64,000 nt of DNA, taken from positions 1,817,338 to 1,881,337 of the forward strand of contig CAUJNA010003239.1 of the NCBI GenBank assembly GCA_963377175.1. Reading direction: 5' to 3'. The translations under genes were made by a program, and so were the position numbers. Shown here in pieces: positions 22,381 to 32,639 of this stretch. The notes beneath the pieces were generated by a model that did no database searches, was not told the DNA's origin, and was given only the letters and a program-made list of their open reading frames with translations. The stretch comes from Effrenium voratum. Its lineage: Eukaryota; Sar; Dinophyceae; Suessiales; Symbiodiniaceae. How positions within the stretch are numbered: the stretch's first letter is position 1; each line of letters starts with the position of its first letter.

Positions 22381-23162
22381 ACATACAGCCTCATGTTGGA
22401 GACGCAGAAGACGCGTAGCCACGACGATCATCATGACTGTTTCAATTGCGCCGTTAGGGCCGACTGGTGTTGCAGAAGATGCGTAGTCATGATCATGACT
22501 GCTGGTGATGCTGAGGACGCGTTGCGATATCATGATCGTAGTCATCATCATCATCATAAACTTTGAGGCCAGCATATGACTACTGGCAGGATCAACCAGG
22601 GTTCTCAATCACGAGGTCATCATCATGGTGCTCATCATCATCATCACCTTCTTCGTCATCGTCCTCATCTTTTTCCTAGATGCAGACAATGCGTAGTCAC
22701 GACTATCATCATGACTGTTGGTGATGCTGAGGATGCGTCGTGATGATTAGCATCCGATTGATACAAGAGATGCGTGGACGTGACTATCATCATGACTGCT
22801 AGTGATGCCGAGTCATCGTCCTCATCTTTTTCGTATACGTTTCAAAACTGACGTTAGACCCGATTGAAGATGCAGAAGACGCGTAGTCATGATTATCATC
22901 ATGACTGCTGGTGATGCTGAGGATGCGTCGTGATGATTATCATCCGCTTTGAGATGCAAGAGATGCGTGGACATGATTATCATCATGATTGATATCATCA
23001 ACTTCTTCGTCATCGTCCTCATCTTTCTCATATACGTTTCAAAGCTGACGTTAGACCCGAGTGGAGATGCAGACGGCGCGTAGTCATGGTTATCACCATG
23101 ACTGCTAGTGATGCTAACGATGCGTTGCGATATCAACATCGTAATCATCATCATCATCGTCA

Positions 23163-23207
23163 TAATCTTTGAGGCCAGCATATGACTACTGGCAGGATCA
23201 ACCAGGT
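23163..23207 (-). other. 18S rRNA 5'-end fragment within satellite (representative copy 2)
   Basis: The minus strand reads ACCTGGTTGATCCTGCCAG, TAGTCATATGCTGG, CCTCAAAGATTA. The universal SSU rRNA start has CTTGTCTCAAAGATTAAG where this has CTGGCCTCAAAGATTATG, so identity ends within about 46 nt. It is a fragment and not a functional rRNA gene. Confidence 0.88.
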
Positions 23208-24727
23208 GTCTCAATCACGCAATCATCATCATGGTGCTCATCATCATCACCTTCTTCGTCGTCTTCATCTTCTTCCTAGATGCAGAAGATGCGTAGTCAC
23301 GACTATCATCATGACTGTTGGTGATGTCGTGATGTTTATCATCCCATTTGAGACGCAAGAGATGCGTGGACATAATTATCATCATGATTGATATCATCAC
23401 CTTCTTCGTCATCGTCCCTATCTTTGTCATATACGCTTCAAAACTGACGTTAGACCCGATTGGAGATGCAGAAGATGACTACGTAGTCACGATTATCATC
23501 ATGACTGCTGGTGGTGCTGAGGGTTCGTTGCAATATCCTCATCGTAATCATCATCAATCTTCGAGGCCAGCGTATGACTACTTGCAGGATCAACCAGGTT
23601 TCTCAATCACGCGGCCATCATCACGGCGCTCATCATCATCACCTTCTTCGCCATCATCCTCATCTTTTTCCTAGATGCAGAAGATGCGTAGTCACGACTA
23701 TTAGCATGACGGTTGGTGACACTGAGGGTGCGGCGTGATGATTCTCATCCGGTTTGAGATGCAAGAGATGCATGGACATGATTATCATCATGATTGGTAT
23801 CATCACCTTCTTCGTCCTCATTTTTTCACACACGTTTCAGAACTGACGTTAGACCCGATTGGTGACGCAGAAGATGCATAGTCATGATTCTCATCATGAC
23901 TGCTGGTGATGCTGAGGATGCGTTGCGATATCATCATCGTAATCATCATCATCGTCATGATCTTTGAGGCCAGCATATTGACTACTGGCAGGGTCAACCA
24001 GGTGCCCTTCTTCGTCATCGTCCTCATCTTTTTCCTAGACGCAGAAGAGGCGTACACGACTAGCATCATGATTGTTGGTGATGCTCAGGATGCGTCGCGA
24101 TGATTATGCATCGCGATGGTTATCATCCCATTTGAGATGCAAGAGATGCGTGGACATGATTATCATCATGATTGATATCATCACCTTCTTTGTCATCGCC
24201 CTCATCTTTTTCACACACGCTTCAAAACTGACGTTAGACCCGACTGGAGATGCCAGAAGATGCGTAGTCATGATTATCATCATGACTGCTGGTGATGCTG
24301 AGAATCACCATCGTAATCATCATCATCATCGTCATAATCTTCGAGGCCAGCATATGACTACTGGCAGGATCAACCAGGTGTCTTAATCACGCGGTCATCA
24401 TCATGGTGCTCATCATCATCACCTTCTTCGTCATCGTCCTCATCTTTTTCCTAGATGCAGAAGAGGCATAGTCACAACTATCAGCATGACTGTTGGCGAT
24501 GCTGAGGATGCGTCGCGATGGTTATCATCCGATTTGAGATGCAAGAGATGCGTGGACATGATTATCATCATGATTGCTAGTGATCACCTTCTCCGTCATC
24601 GTCTTAATCTTTTTCATATACGCTTCAAAACTCACGTTAGACCCGATTGGAGATGCAGAAGATGCGTAGTCATGATTATCATCATGACTGCTGGCGATGC
24701 TGAGGATGCGTTGCGATATCAACATCG

Positions 24728-24728
24728 T

Positions 24729-24783
<55 letters not shown>
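24728..24783. repeat. (ATC)n trinucleotide run
   Basis: About 18 uninterrupted ATC/TCA units lie inside the last full satellite copy, an expansion of a motif that is short in the other copies. Confidence 0.95.
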
Positions 24784-25270
24784 TTTGAGGCCAGCGTATG
24801 ACTACTGGCAAACCAGGTTTCTCAATCACGCGGTCATCATCATGGCGCTCATCATCATCACCTTCTTCGTCATCGTCCTCATCTTTTTCCTAGATGCAGA
24901 AGAGGCGTACACGACTAGCATCATGATTGTTGGTGATGCTCAGGATGCGTCGCGATGATTATCATCCGATTTGAGACGCAAGAGATGCGTGGACATGTTT
25001 ATCATCATTGATATCATCACCTTCTTCGTCATCGTCCTCATCTTTTTCACACACGCTTCAAAAGTGAAGCGATAGACCTCGTTGGAGATGCAGAAGATGT
25101 GTAGTCATGATTATCATCATGACTGTTGGTGACGCTGAGGATGCGTCGTGATGATTAACATCCGATTTGAGACGCAAAAGATGCATGGGCACCATTGTCA
25201 TCATGACTGCTGGTCGTGATGACTGTCATCCGATTTGAGATGCAAGAGCAGGATGCTGAGGATGCTGAGG

Positions 25271-26600
25271 ATGACGCTATTGCTTCTCATTTTGTGCAAG
25301 CAATTGGTTTTGGAAGGGCTACGTGTTCTTGAGGCGGCCGCTGCGGGCCCGGAAAATTTCCCAATTTGTCCGGGCCCACAGCGACAGTTCGAGGCATCCC
25401 CAGTGAGCGACGCTGTGAAGATAAATAGTCATTGAATACCAGCTGCGTCCCGTGAGCGACACTCCAACATAGCTTTTGTATGGAGATATATCTGTTTCTT
25501 CGACAGCAATATTTTGCACGGCCTTTGCATGGGTATCAATCGCTGATACTTTGGCGTTTGTGTCGGGTTTTTACTGCTTGCAAAACAGGGGGGGTTCCAC
25601 CAAACCCGCCTCAAAGCTGTACTTGTTGCATTGCAAAAAAAACATCTACTCATTCTACTTTGCGCGCTGTAGGACTTTGACTTCTTTCCACCAAACCCAC
25701 TTCATACTTGTTGCATGGCAGGGGGGCAAAATAGCAGCCAAGGTGGCTTTTGGCAACTGCTCGTGACGCCCTGAAGCGATTCAGTTTCAGACGATTTCCA
25801 GAAAGATAGCTGCGCGATAACCAAATCATTAGCGAATGTGCTATATGCAGCCGCTTGATTGTTGGCGTAGAGCAAGCTCATCTTTGGGCAGCTTTGTGGC
25901 CCAAACGTGTCGTCTGCCAGATGACTTCGGCCATGGAAAAGACCCTGCCTGCTCGCCACATGCGCGCGAGGTCAACCACGCCGACTGTAAATGCATGAGG
26001 TCAACCGTGAAGATGGCAGGCTGGCCACTGTGAAGACGGCAAATACGATAACCAGCCAGATCAGCAGCCAGATCTGTGGCGTGCTCTATTGCTATCCACT
26101 TGAAGAGACCCGAAGCGCAGAATTGGTGTTTGCTAGGCCCTTTGCAAGCGCACACTACAGAAAAAGAATATGAGTGCTTTTCGTGACCAGTTCGATAACA
26201 ATACGGCCTCTGCGCTCCAGGGAGAGAATTTCTGCTCTGCGTGAAAAAGGCAAGATACTGCAAGCCGTAAGCCCTCACAATGCCAATAACTGTCTGCTAG
26301 ACGCAGATCGATTCAAAAACCGCTGCACAAGGCGAGAGCTGCGCCGCCCGCCTGTCCGGCAATCTCTTGGCGGTTTCTGTTTCGCAGGGTGCTTTGGCGC
26401 GTTGTACCAGGTTGCCGAAAATCCTGCCCGCAGGGAACTTGCATTCGCAGTCTGTCCCGGGCTAGCCATTCCGTTCTTTCCTGCAAGCGCCGCCGCTGCT
26501 GCTTGGCGTCCCTCGCGTTTCTCCAACCAGGCGCCAAACCTCTGCTAGGATCCTCTGCTTTCGTTTTGCCCGTGTTCTCGCGAGTCGCACCGTGCTGCTA
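25271..26600. other. no recognisable gene
   Basis: A 145-codon minus frame (25841-26278) and an 83-codon minus frame (26275-26526) have ordinary composition without a recognisable domain. The latter lies just downstream of the Helitron-like Cys-rich end and could be that element's decayed 3' part. Confidence 0.4.
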
Positions 26601-26608
26601 CGGGCTAT

Positions 26609-27060
26609 TCATTTCAAGCCGCGCTCCGTCAGACAGGCGTCGCATATCTGATCGCCGTGCTGGGTACCACGTCGTCGCGTGCGTCGCGCAAAGCACCTCT
26701 TTGGTCGCAACGTGGCGCAGCTTGCGCATGTCCAGGAGCCTCGCTCTTTGCGGGCGCAGGTCTTGCACGTGTGTCGGCATAGCCTCTCCGCGCGCCAAGC
26801 AGCCGCACTGAACTCTGCTTCTTCTCTTAGTACCCCACACTTTTGGCATCGCTTTCTTTCATTGCAGTGCAGACACACGCATCGTAGTGTCGTCCTGTTG
26901 CTTTGCCATTTGCTGTGGAAGGCGGCTGTGGGCAGCCAGTTGTTGCAGACGCAGCACTGCGACGGATGGTTGCTTTGCTCATGTTTTCCAACACATTCCT
27001 TACAGACGCGGCTCGCCTCATCGCGCTTCCACTGACCCGTCATGTACCCACGTAGCTCCT
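26609..27060 (-). pseudogene. Cys-rich zinc-binding tail of the Helitron-like protein
   Basis: This 3' portion of the 279-codon minus frame has regularly spaced Cys pairs: VCKEC, CCVC, CVCLHC, CQKC, CKTC, CASC and CDAC. They are spaced about 20-30 residues apart, each with a nearby Trp or Phe (for example AAFHSKWQSN and AEFSAAAWRAE). The pattern suggests three or four treble-clef-like zinc modules. I recall similar Stc1-like modules after helicases in dinoflagellate proteins. The tail is intact over about 150 residues although the helicase is frameshifted. Confidence 0.75.
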
Positions 27061-27108
27061 TGCGTTCCCGGCACTCGCGGCTTTTCGATGATATGCTCTT
27101 GTCGGATC

Positions 27109-27129
27109 CACGCGCGTCACGGCAACGTA
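27109..27129 (-). other. helicase motif VI (YVAVTRV)
   Basis: Reading minus-strand 27230-27109 gives AIAAHAGQGLTIQEDIAI and then DDPLTCYVAVTRV. These correspond to motifs V and VI of PIF1-family helicases. The frame is lost soon after. Confidence 0.8.
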
Positions 27130-28363
27130 ACAAGTCAAGGGGTCGTCTCCCGCTCGAATCGCAATGTCTTCTTGAATGGTGAGGCCCTGCCCTGCGTGAG
27201 CAGCGATCGCGAAATACGGAAAGCTGTCTCCGCGACACCTTCAGTTTGGGGTATTTCCGATGGGAAGCCCTGCGCACGCCACTTTCGCCTCGTTTCGAAC
27301 CGCACGAACACCGCGGCTGGTGGTTTTGTCCCGAGGCGGACTTCTCTGTCCTGTTTGCTGGGCTCGGCATTTGGGGCGTCGTGCGTCCAGCCACAGGCAT
27401 GCCAAGGCAGAGTGGCAGTGCGCCGCAGAGGTCTCCGGCTTCGTCCAAGGCTTTTCTGCTAGCACCTCAGCTGAGGCGCGATCTTCTGCGATAGCGTAGT
27501 AGAGTCTCTGGCGTGTCTGAGCTGCGAATCTGCGCGCGCTTACGGTTCACGTGGCATTTCACGTTGTTGGTGGCGAAAACGCAGGTCGACTCGTGGAACT
27601 CTCTTTGAAAGCGTGGATCGCTTTCTGCTATGGCGACGAGGGCTTTCGAGCGCCGCTCTTCGCGACACTTGCCACGTTCTTCGCGCAGGATGCGCGCTGG
27701 GTTTGCGTGCTCTGTCTGTAGCTGTTCACGGCGTTCGTTGCCGCAAGCTGCGTGTCCGCTTTGCCAGCTGCCGGGGACGGATGTGGGCTGTCCGTGCAAG
27801 AACGCGTGCGTTGACGCTGAGAGCCTTCCATGTCGGAACTCTTCCTGCACTTCTGGCAGCCACTCGTCCTGTGTGCGCTCGCACGTAACAAGCTTGCGAC
27901 TCGTTTTTCGGCCCGCCCCAGATCAACTGCTCCAAGGCGCTGCGGTTTGTGCTACGCCCTGCGCAGCTGAGCTGGGATTGCTCCCAGGAAGGCGCCGCGC
28001 GGCGGCGCAAGGTGCCACAAATCCCCCGACAGAATTACGTTTAGCCCCCGAAAGGTCGAGTTGTTGCGCACCCCGCAGCGTACTTCTGCCGCGAGGCATC
28101 TCGGACTAGCTCCCGGCAGCGGAGTTCCAGGCGCGCGAGCAGCTCTGCGCTTACCACACACAACTCGTCCAGCAGCAGCCATCGCCAGCCGCCGTCAGTT
28201 CTGCTAGGCGTTTGAAGCCGACGCCCGCCTCCTCTCCGCGCTTGTTCAGGCCAACTGCGCGATGAATTGCGTCGCCGTCTAGCTGGTCTGCCATGACTGC
28301 CTGCAGAGCGACGACTTTGCTGCCATTGCAAGACGCCGCCAAACAGTTCAGTCTCAACACATG

Positions 28364-28387
28364 CGACTTTCCCGTGCCCGGGCCTCC
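28364..28387 (-). other. Walker A motif (GGPGTGKS) of the PIF1-type helicase
   Basis: The minus strand encodes LHGGPGTGKSHVLRL in a 151-codon open frame (28606-28151). The Walker B box DELCVVSAEL lies at about 28169 in another frame, and GDLWHL at 28009-28026 in a third. Confidence 0.85.
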
Positions 28388-29786
28388 GTGTAGAGCCCGC
28401 CGCAGCGGCTCGGTTGGTGACCTGCGGCACAAGTTCTCGGCTTCGCCCGGGTTTTCTTCTTCTATGACCGGCGCTGCTACTGCGCGAACAAAGTCAAGTT
28501 GCTCTGGGTTCAAAAACGCCTTGCCGAATGGGTCTTGCCGCTGCGCAAGTTCCGCAAGCCAAGCGCTCACCTTCTTCGCACGGCTGCTGGATTCCATCAC
28601 GCTCACGTTAGGCGCTGCCTGCTCGTGCGCTCACGAGCTTTTGGTGTTTTCGTCGCGCTGTCTTGAGCAGCTGTTTTGCGTCGCTGTGCGCAAAGAGGTT
28701 TCTGCCGTCTGTCGGCGTCCCGTCGGAACTTGCCCAGGCTGCGCTCGCCCGCTTGCATGCGGCGACCGTGAGGTCCTCCGACGCCAGTTTGCGTTTCGTG
28801 CCGGCAGCAATCTCTCGCGCGGGCGGCTCCAACGCCTGCCGAAAGTCTTCTACACTAAGATCCAACGCCGTGTCTGCGTCGTTGTTGTCGCTGTTTTCTA
28901 GCGCTTCTTCGCTGGGACGGACGCGATGCACGGACAGAAAGTTGCCTACGTGGCGCATGGTTTCCTGGCTTCGTCCCGTGATTCGTTCCCGCCCCTCAGG
29001 CGGCTTGCGAGCGGCGCCTGCGGTGTGCTCCAGCGCTTTTGTAGCGCCCAAGGACGAAAATACGCCCGCACAGAGCTGCGTTGTACTCGCGCTCTCTGGC
29101 CCGCGTCGAGGCTGAGGCGCGGCGTCGAAGCGCGGGCACTGCGGGCGACGTCGACGTTTGAAATACCATGCGTGCTGCAAGGCTGCTGTGGCCGCGGAGT
29201 TAGCGAAATACTCGCAGTTCGGCTTGGAGTTGCGCTACTTTGTTGGCGTTTTCCAGTTTCTTGGCGCCGCGGCTGTCAGGTTGACATCCGGGAGTGCTTG
29301 CCAAGCCTGGCAAGTGTACGGCACACGCGTGGCAACCATCTCCCAACACATGACGAATGCCTATGGGGATGCGTACCATAGATCGGCGCTCCGTGGTCGC
29401 AATCCGTAGGCTTGCGCGATGTCCAAGTCGCGCAGGTGTGTCGGACGCCGCCCGCGCGCCGTGGCGCGGGTTCCCGACCTCGTCGCTTCGTCACCTAGGT
29501 CGCCGCACGCCCGCTGCACCATATGTAGAAACTCCCTACCAGGGAAGCTCACAAAGTTAGTTGCGCTGAAGCGCTCGCTCGCGACAAACGCGTCTTCCAC
29601 ATGATTCGCACGCAAGTTACAGCACTCGACTTGTCCTCGTGCAATGCCCTTGCAGTAGGCGTCGCTCAAGAACCGACCGGCGTGCCTCTTGCCGAGCCGC
29701 TCAACGCCGGCACCTGCCAGCTGATTGTGCAGCGCAATGTGGCCTTTCCGGAACTACTTGATCTCATGAAAAGCCATAGGTTGACA

Positions 29787-29810
29787 TTTTGCGCAGTAGT
29801 CTGCGCAGTA
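29787..29810 (-). other. two-tyrosine motif YCADYCAK of the Rep domain
   Basis: The minus strand reads TGYCADYCAKCQPMAFHEIK, fitting the Y-x3-Y-x2-K nucleophile motif of Helitron Rep. A stop codon follows HEIK, after which the family sequence resumes. Confidence 0.8.
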
Positions 29811-30331
29811 ACCAGTCTGCGCCCTCTGCGCTGCTTCTATGACATTGCGTCTCTGCGATGGGCTCAGGTCGTCGCCGCAGTTGTGACACTTGAACGGCAG
29901 CCGATAAGGGACTTGCACATCTACATTGCAGCCACGGAGCCGGGCGGCAAGGATTCAGCCACTTGTTCATATACGGTCCGCGCAAGGATGCCAAACGGTT
30001 TTTGCGTCCGGCTCCCTCCATCTCGTGCGTCTTGAGCAGACACGGACACAGCGCGGCTGCGTCTTCTCGCAACCAAGCTGTCCTGGGAAATGCGCTCTTG
30101 CGTTCGTTGGGTCTGTCTTGCCGTTGGCAGCCCGTCAAGGGATTGAATTCTTGCGTGTCTGTGTCCCAGGCTTGTAGTTTGGCGACGTAAGTTTTGCACC
30201 AGCTGGTTCGCTCGGCATTTGCGCCTCTCCTGCTCGTAGTCGATGCGAAGCTCTTCCGCGCGTGAGGCCGCGAGGCTAAAGATTTTGTCCAGCGGAGTGC
30301 GCTGATGCAAACATTGCACGAAGCACGGACC

Positions 30332-30340
30332 GTGCGCATG
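30332..30340 (-). other. HUH motif (His-Ala-His) of the Rep domain
   Basis: The minus strand reads SQHAHGPCFVQCLHQRTPLD around this point. His-Ala-His fits the metal-binding HUH signature of rolling-circle nucleases. The frame continues downstream to about 29921 but breaks upstream. Confidence 0.7.
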
Positions 30341-31689
30341 CTGCGAGTCTGGTAGACTTTTGCGTTTCGAATGTCAGATTCGACCAAAGACGCCACCGCT
30401 GCGCGTGGCTGCTGCCAAAGACGTCCTGACAAGGTTGCATTGGCTCGCATGCGATGCAGCGGGGACAGGCTGCGAAACAAGTGCAGAGTGAGTTGCACTA
30501 GAGTCCGAAAGCCGCGGTCGCGTGCTAGGACAGCCCGTCGCTGGTCCCAAGTAGGGAACTGACGGCGCAGGGTCTCCACACTGCCACGCATGCGTCGAGA
30601 GGCGGCCATTCCCGGCTGCCGGCATCGCAGCACCGGGTCTGTTTCTCGCACACGGGCCACGCGCACGTACACCAGTTGGTGCGCCTCGTCGTGCGAAAAA
30701 GTTGCAAAAAGTGGCACTCCGTAGTGGATGTGCATAGCCTGAATTTCGAAGCGCATGATGCGCCGCGCGTCTTGTGCGCCGGGGAGGATGCGCGTGGCAT
30801 GCTGCAGATTGCGAAGCAGCTTGCGCGCTGCCGGCCAAGACCGGGCACATAAGGTAGCTTGCTCACATCTCCTTGCACTTGCTTCCTGCGTCCGGCTGAG
30901 TCCGTGTAGGCTCTGGCAAGCGCGCCGACCAGCTGCAGCGCGGCGCGCTCGATGTTTTCTGCTGATAGCTGTTTCCACCTCCCCTCAGTTTCGTGCCAGA
31001 TTGCCTGCGGAGCGAAAGAGTAGAAAGGTCCAGTCTCGGCTTGCTTTAGCGCTAGCGTCCGCATCGCCGTACCCTAGACTCCTTCGCTCGTTTACCACTG
31101 CGTTTGGCTTGCAGCTGGCCCACTCCTCCGCGACTTCCTCCAGCGGCACGTGGCCGCGTGCCGGCGTCGCCGCTTTCTGGCGCTGAATGCGCCGCAGGTC
31201 GTCGTCGTGGCCCAGTAGTGTCACGAGCTCTTCCGGGACCCCGTTCGTGGGCAGCGCTTCGGCGCGCGCGCGAACGTCGGTCTTAATCAAGTGAGTGTAA
31301 GCGCGATGTTTGAGGTCGATCGCCCCTTCGATCAAGGTGACTACCACGTGTCTGCGGACGCACGCCTGGTGGATGAAGCTGCGTCGTCCGACCCTTCGCC
31401 GGAAGTCTTAAGTGTGACCGAGACAAAGTCACGCAAGTCGCTGGCCAGCCGCGGTAGCGCTGGTCTTGCATCTGGACTTCCAGCCTCTGCTTCCTGCAGA
31501 TACTGCAGCAGCTGCTCCCATGGCGTAGGAAAGGTTGTGGCGCTTCCGCGCGCGGCCAAGCGGTGATGATTCAGGAGAGCTTCATCTAGCGCGCGCTGGC
31601 TCCTGAGTGTTTTCTCCAAACTAAAGCAAACCATGCTTGGACTTGCACACAGCAGCTCCATGAATGTGGCGTCGGCGGCACAGGGCGGC

Positions 31690-31924
31690 AGCCCTTTCCG
31701 GCCAAGCCTGGTGGAGGGCCATCTGCCCCACGCCGCCGACCATGCGCAGACCATGCGCAGAACATGAGCATGCGTTTTGCGCCGGGCCTGCCCTTATAAG
31801 GGGCGAAGGATTTGTGGATTGGTTTAAGCGATTTTTCAGGAGTTTTGTAGCATCTCCCCGCGGCGTCCAAAAACGAGTGTTTTCGGGGGGTGCCTAATAC
31901 TGGACAACACCCCCAGCATTGCCA
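31690..31924 (-). repeat. inverted repeat, left arm (5' flank of the Helitron-like gene)
   Basis: The segment 31891-31924, starting TGCCTAATACTGGACAACAC, is the exact reverse complement of 32415-32448. Homology continues outward, with scattered differences, through CTTATAAGGGGCGAAGGA and GACCATGCGCAG to about 31690. The arm covers the region upstream of, and slightly overlapping, the Rep start. Confidence 0.85.
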
Positions 31925-31974
31925 ACATCATGCCGGATGATGCGGATGATGTTGCGCTTGCTGGCAATGCGAAA

Positions 31975-32340
31975 CAAGGGACAATGAAGGGAAAATGCAG
32001 GGAACAGGAGTGACTGGAAGTGAACGAACCAAAAGTGAGAAGAACTTGCACGAAAATGAAGAGGGCGCTGGAGAGAAACCAAAATGCGGGAAAATGCAAG
32101 GGCAAAACGCGAAGGGAACCGGAGGACGGGAACGAAAAGAAATTGTTGGAACTTATGGGAAACGAAGAGAAACTGAAGAGAAGTGAAGGGATGTGCAGGA
32201 AACTGACGTGAAATGGAAAGCGAGGTTGAAGTCACGGGAACTAAAAAGAACTAAGGGAAAGGAATGCGAATGAAGGAGCGTTCAAGGAAATGAAGGGAGC
32301 TGAAACGGAAATGAAGCGAAAGGAAATGAAGGGAAACGCC
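31975..32340 (+). repeat. purine-rich degenerate GGGAA(A)TGAA repeat
   Basis: The loop between the inverted arms is almost entirely A/G on the plus strand. It consists of degenerate units of about 10-12 bp such as GGGAAATGAAG. Confidence 0.75.
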
Positions 32341-32418
32341 AGGAAACTGTCAGACATGCAGGGGAGACATGCAGCGGAAGTGAAGTTCAAATCCCTGCAT
32401 GTCCGACAGTTTCCTGGC
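32338..32418. repeat. hairpin, 25-bp arms
   Basis: GCCAGGAAACTGTCAGACAT (from 32338) pairs with the reverse complement in 32394-32418, with one mismatch and a loop of about 31 nt. It abuts the right inverted arm, so the two palindromes are nested side by side. Confidence 0.85.
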
Positions 32419-32633
32419 AATGCTGGGGGTGTTGTCCAGTATTAGGCACCCCCCAAAAAGTGCTCGTTGTGTGACTCTGCGGGGAGATGCTACGAAAATG
32501 CGCGAAAGTCGCCTAAACCCCTTCGCTCCTAATAAGGGCGGGCCCAGCGCAAAACGTACGCTCATGGTCCGTGCATGGTCTGCGCATGGTCGGTGGCAGG
32601 GGGCGGACGGCCTTGCCTGCGGCCCGAACGGGA
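32415..32633 (+). repeat. inverted repeat, right arm (mirrored Helitron-like 5' flank)
   Basis: This is the same sequence as the left arm but pointing right, beginning TGGCAATGCTGGGGGTGTTG. The Rep coding sequence is not recognisable beyond about 32633, so only the 5' flank is duplicated. Confidence 0.85.
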
Positions 32634-32639
32634 CTTAGA

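Larger units (their letters stand above)
22380..25270 (-). repeat. ~400-bp tandem satellite carrying the 18S rRNA 5' end
   Basis: The array repeats a composite unit: an 18S-like block, then TCATCATCAT-rich sequence, then GATGCAGAAGATGCGTAGTC, then TTTGAGATGCAAGAGATGCG, then AAACTGACGTTAGACCCGA. The 18S-like blocks start at 22557, 23163, 23556, 23959, 24335 and 24781, giving spacings of 606, 393, 403, 376 and 446 bp. Read on the minus strand each block gives ACCTGGTTGATCCTGCCAG, then TAGTCATATGCTGG, then CCTCAAAGAT. That matches the first ~45 nt of eukaryotic SSU rRNA except for two or three bases. Copy 6 lacks about 6 nt. The array also includes an uninterrupted (ATC)n run at about 24728-24783. 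His- and Met/Ile-rich open frames are spurious. Confidence 0.9.
26609..31754 (-). pseudogene. Helitron-like Rep-helicase with Cys-rich tail, frameshifted
   Basis: Successive minus-strand frames read as one large transposase. The start is at about 31754, or at the Met at 31661 before ELLCASPSM. N-terminal segments run through TFPTPWEQLLQYL and GVPEELVTLLGHDDDL to YVPGLG (about 30840). RRIMRFEIQAMHIHYGVPLF and FSHDEAHQL follow (about 30760-30690), then the HUH motif (30332-30340), CQRQDRP, FPRTAWL, KNRLASL, the paired-Tyr motif (29787-29810) and GKRHAGRFLSDAYCKGIARG. A PIF1-type helicase follows: Walker A GGPGTGKS (28364-28387), DELCVVSAEL, LSGDLWHLAPP, AAHAGQGLTI and YVAVTRV. It ends in repeated CxxC pairs. 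At least eight frame changes and several stops show it is dead. Known function of the family is rolling-circle transposition. The order Rep, helicase, Cys-rich tail is as I recall it for dinoflagellate copies. 5' TC and 3' CTRR termini were not located. Confidence 0.85.

Noticed and set aside
32384..32396. tRNA B-box-like GTTCAAATCCC
   Set aside because: No A-box or cloverleaf can be drawn; it is the loop edge of a DNA hairpin.
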